Shown here: piece after piece, positions 25,064 to 31,968 of the stretch
How the letters are laid out: every line of letters begins with the position of its first letter
How positions within the stretch are numbered: the first letter of the stretch is position 1
Source: Runella sp.
GTDB taxonomy: Bacteria > Bacteroidota > Bacteroidia > Cytophagales > Spirosomataceae
Assembly (NCBI RefSeq): GCF_027484545.1
Contig: NZ_JAIXST010000315.1
Coordinates: 1-34,686, forward strand
DNA: 34,686 bases
Direction of reading: 5' to 3'
Notes under the pieces: model-generated
Database searches by the model: none
What the model was told of the DNA's origin: nothing
Seen by the model: the letters and a program-made list of their open reading frames with translations, nothing else
Translations under genes and position numbers: made by a program

Positions 25064-25084
25064 CACAATTAATTGTGCACAATT
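25064..25084. repeat. Two overlapping 14-base palindromes in oriC
   Basis: CACAATTAATTGTG (25064-25077) and AATTGTGCACAATT (25071-25084) are each perfect palindromes and share seven bases. They lie between the DnaA-box matches at 25052 and 25116, directly after a run of ATCCACA repeats. Confidence 0.7.
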
Positions 25085-25225
25085 GTATATATGATTGAAA
25101 AACAGTAATTTCAGTTGTGGATAAAAATAAAATTTGGTGGATAACCTTATAATTTATTCACAATTACGTTTTAGAAGAAAGTGGATAAGTCGTTTATAAC
25201 TTATTTATCCACTTATCCACGGAGG

Positions 25226-25271
25226 TAATAACTCTTAATAGTTTTAAATATTAATATTATTTGTTTTTATA
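25226..25271. other. AT-rich candidate DNA-unwinding element of oriC
   Basis: Only four of these 46 bases are G or C. The segment directly follows the last two overlapping DnaA boxes (25205-25221) and lies immediately before the TPR gene, the typical place for duplex opening. It must also serve as the leader of the TPR gene, though I see no convincing promoter in it. Confidence 0.55.
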
Positions 25272-27110
25272 ATGGGTGCAGGAAAAATGTGTATAACTCT
25301 AAAACGTGGGTGGATACTCAGCGTAGGGTTACTTATTGTTTTGATGTGTGCAACCGGTTATGCACAAAGTGATGCTGACTTAGCTGATGCCTACTTTCAA
25401 AAAGGAGAATGCGATAAAGTCGTTTCATTGTATCAAAAAGTGCTGCGAAAGGATTTTAATAAAATCTATTTGCGGCGTTACATAAGCTGCGTGATAAAAC
25501 TGAAAGAGTTTGAAGACGCCGAAAAATTTTTGAAACGTCAGCAAAAGGCAGACGCAAACTTTGGCTATTTGTACACCTTGTATTGGGGACGCATGTTAGA
25601 ACAAACAGGCCAAGCCGATGCAGCTGCCCTAAAGTATGAAGAAAGTATTGCACAGGTATCCTCCAAGGATTTGAATGCGTACAAAGAATTATCAGATGAA
25701 TTTAGAGAAATAGACAATTCAGAAGCGGCGATTAAGTCTATCCTGAAAGCACGTGATGCTGCGGGGAATGAGAATTTATTTAAAATGGAGTTGGCTGGTC
25801 TGTATGCGCAAACCGGAAAGACGGACCAAATGATTGAGGAATTATTGAGTCTGGGAGTAGCTATTCAGAGCAAAGAGGTGATTCAAAATTACTTTCAGGA
25901 CTTTTTACGTGAAGAGAAAGACCAAGTCAAGTTTGAGAAAATTTTGTACGAAAAAATCCAAAGACAACCCAACGAGCCTTTCTACGCTGAAATGCTGATT
26001 TGGTTTTTGACACAAAAAAAACAGTTTGGAAAAGCGTTTATTCAGGAAAGAGCGTTAGACCGACGATTTAAATACAACGGTACAAAAGTATTTGATTTGG
26101 GTAATCTGGCACTTCAAAACAAAGATTACAACGCCGCTATTCAATCATTTGAATACATTATCAAAGATTATCCACAGGGACAGCTTTACCCCTACTCGCG
26201 CCGAATGGTGATTGTGGCAAGGGAAGAGCAAGTAAAAAATACATTTCCGGTGGAACAAGTATCTGTCAGGAGGCTAATTCAAGACTATAGAAAACTGTTA
26301 GAAGAGCTGGGACAAAATAATCGGACACTCGAAGCTATGCGCAGTATGGCGAATCTGTATGCGTTTTATCTGAATGAGAAAGATACCGCTACAATTGTGT
26401 TGCAGGATGCAATCAAAATCGGACGTGCTGAAAGTGATTTTATAGATAAGTGCAAACTGGATTTAGGCGATATTTATCTTTTGAAAAACGAACCGTGGGA
26501 ATCTACCCTGTTGTATTCACAGGTAGAAAAGTCGCAACGAGAAACCCCGCTTGGATATGAAGCCAAGTTGCGCAATGCTCGGCAGTATTACTACACAGGT
26601 GATTTTGAGTTGGCAAAAGCATTACTTGATATTTTAAAAATGGCTACAACTCGTGAAATTGCCAACGACGCTGGAGCATTAAGTTTATTAATACAGGATA
26701 ATACGGGTTTAGATACCTCAGAAGACGCGATGAAGGAATATGCGTCAATTGATCTGTTACTTTATCAAAATCAAACTGAGCTAGCTTTAGGACGCTTAGA
26801 TGACCTATTTAAAAAGTACAAAGATCACCCATTGTCGGATGAAATACTATGGCTCAAAGCTCGGACCTATGCCAAAATGGGAGAAAACCAAAAAGCAGTA
26901 GATAACTTACAGGTAATTGTGGATAAGTTTTCGACAGATATTTTAGCGGATGACGCTTTGTATATGATGGCCGAATTGTACCAAAATCGCTTCAAAGACA
27001 AAGAAAAATCAATGGAATTATATCAAAAAATTCTGGAAAAATACCCGGCCAGCATTCATTCAGCAGATGCACGTAAACGGTTTAGACAATTGAGAGGAGA
27101 TAACCTTTAA
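25272..27110 (+). CDS. Exported tetratricopeptide-repeat protein
   Basis: A 612-residue protein with a signal peptide (about 10-31, ending CATGYAQ) and a mature part built from helical repeats of TPR type. Clear units include DADLADAYFQKGECDKVVSLYQKVLRKDF near 33-61, TKVFDLGNLALQNKDYNAAIQSFEYIIKDYP, and near the C-terminus DEILWLKARTYAKMGENQKAVDNLQVIVDKFSTDILADDALYMMAELYQNRFKDKEKSMELYQKILEKYP. Such proteins act as periplasmic scaffolds. The partner is unknown. M6 is an alternative start that gives the same signal peptide. Its coding sequence has two further exact DnaA boxes (26168-26176 and 26918-26926). The next gene follows after 27 bases, probably in the same transcript. Confidence 0.8.
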   Translation: MGAGKMCITLKRGWILSVGLLIVLMCATGYAQSDADLADAYFQKGECDKVVSLYQKVLRKDFNKIYLRRYISCVIKLKEFEDAEKFLKRQQKADANFGYLYTLYWGRMLEQTGQADAAALKYEESIAQVSSKDLNAYKELSDEFREIDNSEAAIKSILKARDAAGNENLFKMELAGLYAQTGKTDQMIEELLSLGVAIQSKEVIQNYFQDFLREEKDQVKFEKILYEKIQRQPNEPFYAEMLIWFLTQKKQFGKAFIQERALDRRFKYNGTKVFDLGNLALQNKDYNAAIQSFEYIIKDYPQGQLYPYSRRMVIVAREEQVKNTFPVEQVSVRRLIQDYRKLLEELGQNNRTLEAMRSMANLYAFYLNEKDTATIVLQDAIKIGRAESDFIDKCKLDLGDIYLLKNEPWESTLLYSQVEKSQRETPLGYEAKLRNARQYYYTGDFELAKALLDILKMATTREIANDAGALSLLIQDNTGLDTSEDAMKEYASIDLLLYQNQTELALGRLDDLFKKYKDHPLSDEILWLKARTYAKMGENQKAVDNLQVIVDKFSTDILADDALYMMAELYQNRFKDKEKSMELYQKILEKYPASIHSADARKRFRQLRGDNL

Positions 27111-27137
27111 TTGTATTCACAGACTTTGTCAGATTTC

Positions 27138-27659
27138 ATGAAAAAACAATCACTTATCTCGTTTTTTATAGTTTGTGTATTATTGGAAAGCTTGAGTTCC
27201 TGTTATACTTCAAAAATTTACATTGTACGTCATGGAGAAAGGTTAGACCAAAGTGAAGATACGCCGCTCTCTCCCGCAGGACTACAAAGGGCAAAAGCTT
27301 TGGCAGAAAATCTGGGTAAGGAAAATATTGATTCGATATTTGTTAGTAAATATCAGCGCAATCGCCAAACCGCTCAGCCATTAGTTGACCTTTTAGGGAA
27401 ACAGTACGCTATTTATGAACCGAAGCCGATTCGTGTGATTGTAAATCGTTTAAACCATTTGAAAGGTAAAAATGCCTTGGTGGTAGGCCACAGTGATACT
27501 ATAATAGAGATTGCTCAAGGATTGGGAACAAGACCCTCACTTCCAAAAATTGAATCTTCCGATTATGATAATTTGTACTTTGTGACAATAAAGAAAACGC
27601 TGTTTGGTCGAACAGCAACGTTGATAGAAAGTACGTATGGGGTAAAAACACTTCCATAA
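27138..27659 (+). CDS. Histidine-phosphatase-family lipoprotein
   Basis: A 173-residue protein. Residues 1-21 are a type II signal peptide with lipobox LSSC, so C22 is probably lipidated. The phosphatase domain begins immediately: IYIVRHGERLD has the catalytic R31-H32-G33-E34, followed by TPLSPAGLQRAKALAENL, IFVSKYQRNRQTAQPL, and the second catalytic histidine in LVVGHSDTI. The size fits compact SixA/phosphoglycerate-mutase-like phosphatases. The substrate is unknown. The frame can open at a TTG at 27111, one base after the TPR stop, but the ATG at 27138 gives the better signal peptide. It ends in a strong shared terminator. Confidence 0.85.
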   Translation: MKKQSLISFFIVCVLLESLSSCYTSKIYIVRHGERLDQSEDTPLSPAGLQRAKALAENLGKENIDSIFVSKYQRNRQTAQPLVDLLGKQYAIYEPKPIRVIVNRLNHLKGKNALVVGHSDTIIEIAQGLGTRPSLPKIESSDYDNLYFVTIKKTLFGRTATLIESTYGVKTLP

Positions 27660-27700
27660 AAAAAGGGAAAGCTAAACGTAAGCTTTCCCTTTTTTTATGG
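27654..27700. terminator. Bidirectional terminator with perfect 20-bp stem
   Basis: The arms at 27654-27673 and 27681-27700 are perfect reverse complements around a 7-base loop. The core is GGGAAAGCT/AGCTTTCCC with seven A on one side and seven T on the other, so it can end transcription from both directions. It overlaps the stop codon of the histidine-phosphatase gene and lies 21 bases beyond the stop of the convergent mraY. Confidence 0.93.
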
Positions 27701-27721
27701 AAATCAATTGATTTTAATGGA

Positions 27722-28936
27722 CTAACGCAGTTTCAACGTTACTAAAGTTGCAATGGCTAAAATGATTCCAACAATCCAAAAACGGGTTACAATCTTAGCT
27801 TCGTGGTAACCCTTCTTCTGAAAATGATGGTGTAAAGGAGACATTAAGAAGATACGGCGACCCTCTCCAAATTTGCGTTTTGTATATTTGAAATAGCTCA
27901 CCTGCATAATAACAGATAGAAGTTCGGCCAGAAAAATTCCGCACATGACAGGAATCAGTAATTCTTTACGAATGGCCAATGAAATAACAGCGATAACCCC
28001 ACCGAGCATTAAACTGCCCGTATCCCCCATAAACACCTGCGCCGGATACGAATTATACCATAGAAACCCAACACAAGCCCCGACAAAAGCGGCAATGAAA
28101 ATTACCATTTCGCCTGAATTAGGAATGTACATGATGTTGAGGTATTGCGAAAATTTGGCATTTCCTGAGATATACGCCAGTACACCTAAAGTTAGAGCAA
28201 TGATAACTGATGTTCCTGCTGCTAAACCATCAATTCCGTCTGTGATATTTGCACCATTAGATACGGCCGTAATAATGAAAATAGCTACAGCTGTGTAAAT
28301 TATCCAAGTATAACTGTCGGGTAATAACGCAAATAAAAGATTTGAATAATCAAATTCGTTGTTTTTTATGAATGGTAAGGTCGTAATGGTTGGATTAATA
28401 ACATCACTGTAACGTTGTACTTCACCAATAGCCGAACTAATGAGTGGTTTATCGTAAACTCGAATTTTTACGTGCTGGTTGAAAGAAAGAGTGATTCCAA
28501 CAATAAGCCCTAAACCTACCTGCCCAACTACTTTAAATTTCCCTTCCAAGCCATCTTTATTATTCTTGAATTTTTTGATGTAATCATCTATAAAGCCAAT
28601 CAAGCCTGTCCAAACTGCGGTAATCAGTAGTAAGACAATATACACATTGGAAAGTTTGGCGAATAACAAAACAGGGATAAGAAGTGAAGCCAAAATAATG
28701 AACCCTCCCATAGTAGGTGTTCCCTTTTTTTCCATTTGGCCTTGCAAACCTAAATCACGGATGGTTTCACCGATTTGCTGCTTCCGTAAGAAGTCAATAA
28801 TGCGTCGGCCAAATATAGCTGCAATTAGCAGGGATGAAACTGTGGCACCCAGTGCGCGAAAAGAAATGTACTGAAAAACTCCAGCTCCCGGGAAGTTAAA
28901 TTCTTTATCTAAGTACGAGAAAAGATAGTAAAGCAT
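27722..28936 (-). CDS. mraY: Phospho-N-acetylmuramoyl-pentapeptide-transferase
   Basis: A 404-residue polytopic membrane enzyme that transfers phospho-MurNAc-pentapeptide to undecaprenyl phosphate, making lipid I, the substrate of MurG. Landmarks are [13 protein letters not shown] (69-81), the acidic pair D117-D118 in [49 protein letters not shown], and [24 protein letters not shown] loop of about 45 residues between membrane segments ([23 protein letters not shown]) makes it longer than the Escherichia coli enzyme (360), as usual for Bacteroidota. It normally lies between murE and murD. Here it stands alone on the opposite strand, about 18 kb from murD. Confidence 0.97.
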   Translation of the reverse strand: MLYYLFSYLDKEFNFPGAGVFQYISFRALGATVSSLLIAAIFGRRIIDFLRKQQIGETIRDLGLQGQMEKKGTPTMGGFIILASLLIPVLLFAKLSNVYIVLLLITAVWTGLIGFIDDYIKKFKNNKDGLEGKFKVVGQVGLGLIVGITLSFNQHVKIRVYDKPLISSAIGEVQRYSDVINPTITTLPFIKNNEFDYSNLLFALLPDSYTWIIYTAVAIFIITAVSNGANITDGIDGLAAGTSVIIALTLGVLAYISGNAKFSQYLNIMYIPNSGEMVIFIAAFVGACVGFLWYNSYPAQVFMGDTGSLMLGGVIAVISLAIRKELLIPVMCGIFLAELLSVIMQVSYFKYTKRKFGEGRRIFLMSPLHHHFQKKGYHEAKIVTRFWIVGIILAIATLVTLKLR

Positions 28937-28961
28937 GTTAGAGATTGTTTAGGCTAAAGCC

Positions 28962-29008
28962 AAAAATGCCTATACATTGGCACGTTGGTGGCAAGTATAG
29001 GCATTTTT
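28962..29008 (-). terminator. Hairpin terminator between the hypothetical gene and mraY
   Basis: AAAAATGCCTATAC (28962-28975) and GTATAGGCATTTTT (28995-29008) are a perfect 14-bp inverted repeat around a 19-base loop. On the minus strand the second arm ends in TTTTT, right after the stop of the hypothetical gene (29024-29026). It also lies in the mraY leader, within 30 bases of the mraY ATG, so mraY must start from a promoter inside or beside it, or by read-through. Confidence 0.7.
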
Positions 29009-29023
29009 AAGAAATTCAGAAAA

Positions 29024-29539
29024 TTAATCTTCTAAATGAAAAGCTGCTTTGACCGTTTCGTAATCTCCCATGTTTATAAGTGATTTTTTTACCAAAGAGT
29101 TAGGTATCAGTACATAACGATATTTCTGTTCGCCTATCGGACTAAATTCACCTTTAAGACCAATCATAACTATACGTAAGGTCGAAGTCTTTGGAATTGT
29201 ATAATCAAATCGCAATTCAATATTATCGACATTGATGTTAAAAGGCATCGGGTGTACTTCATTCTCAATTTTAGAATAAACATAAAGTTGACTATTGTCT
29301 AATGTGCTGTTATTGAGTGTTTTATTTGTTAATTCGCAGGCACGGGCAGGCAAGCCGAAAACACTGGTACTTACCCATTGGTCGGTATTTATCCAATCGG
29401 AAGATACAACTTGGTCAGTGCTGAAGTTTAGTAATGATTGAGGAACTGGGGTTCCTTCGATTCTTGGACAGTTGAGAATCCAAACGATTAAGAAAGTAAA
29501 GGTTGATCCTAAAATTCCAAAGTGGTAAAGACGCTTCAT
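29024..29539 (-). CDS. Hypothetical exported or membrane-anchored protein
   Basis: A 171-residue protein that I do not recognise. The N-terminus MKRLYHFGILGSTFTFLIVWILNC is a basic, then hydrophobic segment. C24 follows ILN, which is a poor lipobox, so it may be a signal anchor or an atypical lipoprotein. The remainder is rich in S, T, N and V with alternating hydrophobics (QLYVYSKIENEVHPMPFNINVDNIELRFDYTI, TLRIVMIGLKGEF), suggesting a beta-sandwich. The ending is KYRYVLIPNSLVKKSLINMGDYETVKAAFHLED. The frame can extend two codons to a TTG, but the ATG at 29537-29539 is preferred. It is followed by the hairpin at 28962-29008 and preceded by 128 non-coding bases. Confidence 0.6.
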   Translation of the reverse strand: MKRLYHFGILGSTFTFLIVWILNCPRIEGTPVPQSLLNFSTDQVVSSDWINTDQWVSTSVFGLPARACELTNKTLNNSTLDNSQLYVYSKIENEVHPMPFNINVDNIELRFDYTIPKTSTLRIVMIGLKGEFSPIGEQKYRYVLIPNSLVKKSLINMGDYETVKAAFHLED

Positions 29540-29667
29540 AAGCAAAAATTAATGTATTGATAAACAAAGGGTTAGTGCACTTTTTAAGTGGTAATAACTC
29601 CATTGTCAATAATGATGCCAAAAATTAAAAGCTGTATTTGGGGAAGCAGAAAGTCAAATAAATATTC

Positions 29668-31743
29668 CTAAAAGCTATATCTTATCTGGATTTTTATCTC
29701 AGTACGGTGCGAACCTTTTATTTCGTCTACGTAAGAACTGAGTTTTTCTCTGTCCGGCATATCAGTTCTTGAAAAACGCAGCCAAATATCGGTACTTCGA
29801 TGAGGTGTGTAGCGAAATAATACAAAATTACGAAAGCCACGTTCGTAATAAGCAGGCATAGAAATTGCATATAGTACATCACGCTCAATGGCGTATTGGC
29901 GAGCATCATAACTATCACTATTATAAGCTGAAATACGGGTAGTTGCCGAGAATTTACCCCAATCTGCCGTTATTTCCTGAAACAGAAGCCAACCTTTATC
30001 TGCTTTAAAATTTTCGTAACCAAAGGTGCCGCCTTGAATGCGCGTACGGAAAGACCATATTTTACTTAGTGTGTATTCAGCATTCAGTATCAAATTGCGA
30101 CGTGTGTAGTGGGTTACGAATTTCTGTTTAGATAAATCAGAAGGTATATTGTGTTCTTTACGTTCTTGACGATAAACTGCGTAAAAGGCCCATTTTTTTG
30201 AAGGGGTCCATGTATCCTGAACTAAAAAATCAAAGCCGCTCGTGGGCTTTTTATCCACCAGATAACGATACCAGGAAAATCGATATACGTCTACATAGGC
30301 GGCAAATTTCATTTTTTTATGAATGGTGTATTTAGCACCTGTGTAAAGACCCGTTTCATTTATGTTTCGACTGCTTTCTCCAAAAGCGTTTGCGTATAAG
30401 CTATGGAAGTTTTTATCATAATGTCTGAATAATACGGTCGCATCCCAACGCTTATTAAGACTGGCTAAAACCCCGGCAATTGCTCCTACTCCACCACTTT
30501 GCGAACGAGCCGTTTCTCCAAACAAATTGAGATTTCGCCATAAATAACTTCCGTGTAGCCCTGCTAATAGGTTTTTCCTGCCGCTAAACTCGTAGTTGTT
30601 CCGTAGGGCTTCGGTTTTTTGAAGAGGTTGATCAAAGTGAGTATAAAGTAAGGTAGCCCCAAATTGCCCACGACTGGAATGATACTGTAAATGTCCTCCA
30701 ATATTTTGCTCAACAATGTTGGCACGATATTGCAATTCATTTGGAATACGGTTTAAACCGTCAGTTTGTAAAGAGCTGATAACATCTTCAGTGGTGGGGT
30801 CAGAATCAGTACTCACACTTCCACTCCGCCGAGCTCGTGAATATAAAGTAGTAATTTCAAGTTTTTTAGTAATCGTATAAGTAGCGGCAATTCCCCTGAA
30901 AAAGCCGGATTCTGTAACAGAGGTATAAGGTCGAATACCCGTTGAAGGGCGACGTACGGTATAAACCGTTTCCATCCCTTTCCCCAATGAAAAACCCGAC
31001 GAATAAATTAACCCCTGTCCTATTTGGAGTTGATAATCCCCAATCAGTATGTTTTTGAATCGTCCTCTGTTTTGAACCTGTGCGTGAAAAGACACATAAT
31101 CAGCGCCATATTTATATTTTGAAGGTTGCCAACGAAAAGCTTCGCCTTCGTCCTTTTCCATAGTAAGTCCAAAACTAAAATCTCGACTCCTGCTGTACCG
31201 ATAACGAGCGTACCACTGCACAGGGCTTCCTTCAAATCGTTGCAGTGTGCCGTCGCGTGATTTTGGGGCATTGCCAGTAGCTCCGCGTTTTTCTTCCATT
31301 AGCTGTTCGGTACGAATGAGTAGGTAATTATCCGTTGGATTGTTGAGTCCATTCCACAATTTTCGGTTCGTTGGAATAACCGCAACAAATGGAAGCATTT
31401 TGTAAATAGTTGCTAAATCAAAATCAGGAATTGCCTGAAGTTCATAAATTGAGAGAAATTTGTCAAATTGGCTCCGATACTCAAAAAAACTGTTCAATTG
31501 TAACTCAGTGAGTAAATAAGTAGCCGACAATTCATCACGAGTGCAGGTATTTAGATCAAGTGGAGTTGCATAAAGCTGAATGAGGTTCTCGTAAAGCTCA
31601 TTGTAATTCAGATCTTCAGTTTGAATCGGGAGCAAATTTTGTACAAAACCATTGAGGTCAATTTCGCGACGGCGGAAATCTTGTGTTTTACAAACCCTGT
31701 AAAATCCAATAAAGCTTAGGATAAAAAGTAGAAATGATTTCAA
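29668..31743 (-). CDS. Helix-hairpin-helix protein with predicted outer-membrane beta-barrel
   Basis: A protein of about 691 residues. With a TTG start at 31741-31743 it opens MKSFLLFILSFIGFYRVCKTQ, a plausible signal peptide. About 48-122 resembles tandem ComEA-like helix-hairpin-helix units (TPLDLNTCTRDELSATYLLTELQLNSFFEYRSQFDKFLSIYELQAIPDFD). The rest, from about residue 150, alternates aromatic and polar residues with many Y/F-rich strands (WYARYRYSRSRDFSFGLTMEKDEGEAF), ending HRTEIKIQIRYSF with the terminal phenylalanine typical of outer-membrane barrels. The role is unknown. DNA uptake is only a guess from the HhH part. No ATG is available before codon 130 of the frame, so the start is uncertain (31791 is another TTG). 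Confidence 0.7.
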   Translation of the reverse strand: MKSFLLFILSFIGFYRVCKTQDFRRREIDLNGFVQNLLPIQTEDLNYNELYENLIQLYATPLDLNTCTRDELSATYLLTELQLNSFFEYRSQFDKFLSIYELQAIPDFDLATIYKMLPFVAVIPTNRKLWNGLNNPTDNYLLIRTEQLMEEKRGATGNAPKSRDGTLQRFEGSPVQWYARYRYSRSRDFSFGLTMEKDEGEAFRWQPSKYKYGADYVSFHAQVQNRGRFKNILIGDYQLQIGQGLIYSSGFSLGKGMETVYTVRRPSTGIRPYTSVTESGFFRGIAATYTITKKLEITTLYSRARRSGSVSTDSDPTTEDVISSLQTDGLNRIPNELQYRANIVEQNIGGHLQYHSSRGQFGATLLYTHFDQPLQKTEALRNNYEFSGRKNLLAGLHGSYLWRNLNLFGETARSQSGGVGAIAGVLASLNKRWDATVLFRHYDKNFHSLYANAFGESSRNINETGLYTGAKYTIHKKMKFAAYVDVYRFSWYRYLVDKKPTSGFDFLVQDTWTPSKKWAFYAVYRQERKEHNIPSDLSKQKFVTHYTRRNLILNAEYTLSKIWSFRTRIQGGTFGYENFKADKGWLLFQEITADWGKFSATTRISAYNSDSYDARQYAIERDVLYAISMPAYYERGFRNFVLFRYTPHRSTDIWLRFSRTDMPDREKLSSYVDEIKGSHRTEIKIQIRYSF

Positions 31744-31968
31744 ATTGTTGGAAATATTCAATTTAAAACAAAGAATCTGCCATTTGGCCAAAATTTTATT
31801 TTGGCAACTTACCCTTTAGACTCAATAAATTGTTGAAAGAAACCATTCAAATTATTAAATCTTGTTTATTCTCATTAATTTTAATGGTATTTGTGTGTAT
31901 TTCTTGAAAATGTACAATTTTATTTCTTTATTCGCTTTTTATTACCCACCTAAATTTAACAACCCACA

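Larger units (their letters stand above)
24699..25271. other. oriC: Chromosomal replication origin (oriC): DnaA-box array
   Basis: This 558-base gene-free stretch plus the last codons of the preceding gene carries about 14 DnaA-box matches. Exact TTATCCACA (either strand) lies at 24699-24707, 24732-24740, 24859-24867 and 25116-25124. One-mismatch copies lie at 24889, 24912, 25018, 25031, 25052, 25136, 25154 (TTATTCACA), 25180, 25205 and 25213. It also holds nested inverted repeats and ends in an AT-rich segment suited to unwinding. mnmG lies about 2.5 kb upstream and a parS-like site 4.4 kb upstream. Origins away from dnaA are normal in Bacteroidota. Few other functions explain so many boxes. 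Confidence 0.92.

Noticed and set aside
24699-25221. DnaA-box array considered as a CRISPR or tandem-repeat region
   Set aside because: The repeated words are 9-mers matching the DnaA box on both strands at irregular spacing, with no constant-length repeat and spacer units.
25750-25755. CACGTG inside the TPR gene as another parS
   Set aside because: Only the 6-base core is shared; both outer arms differ from the consensus.
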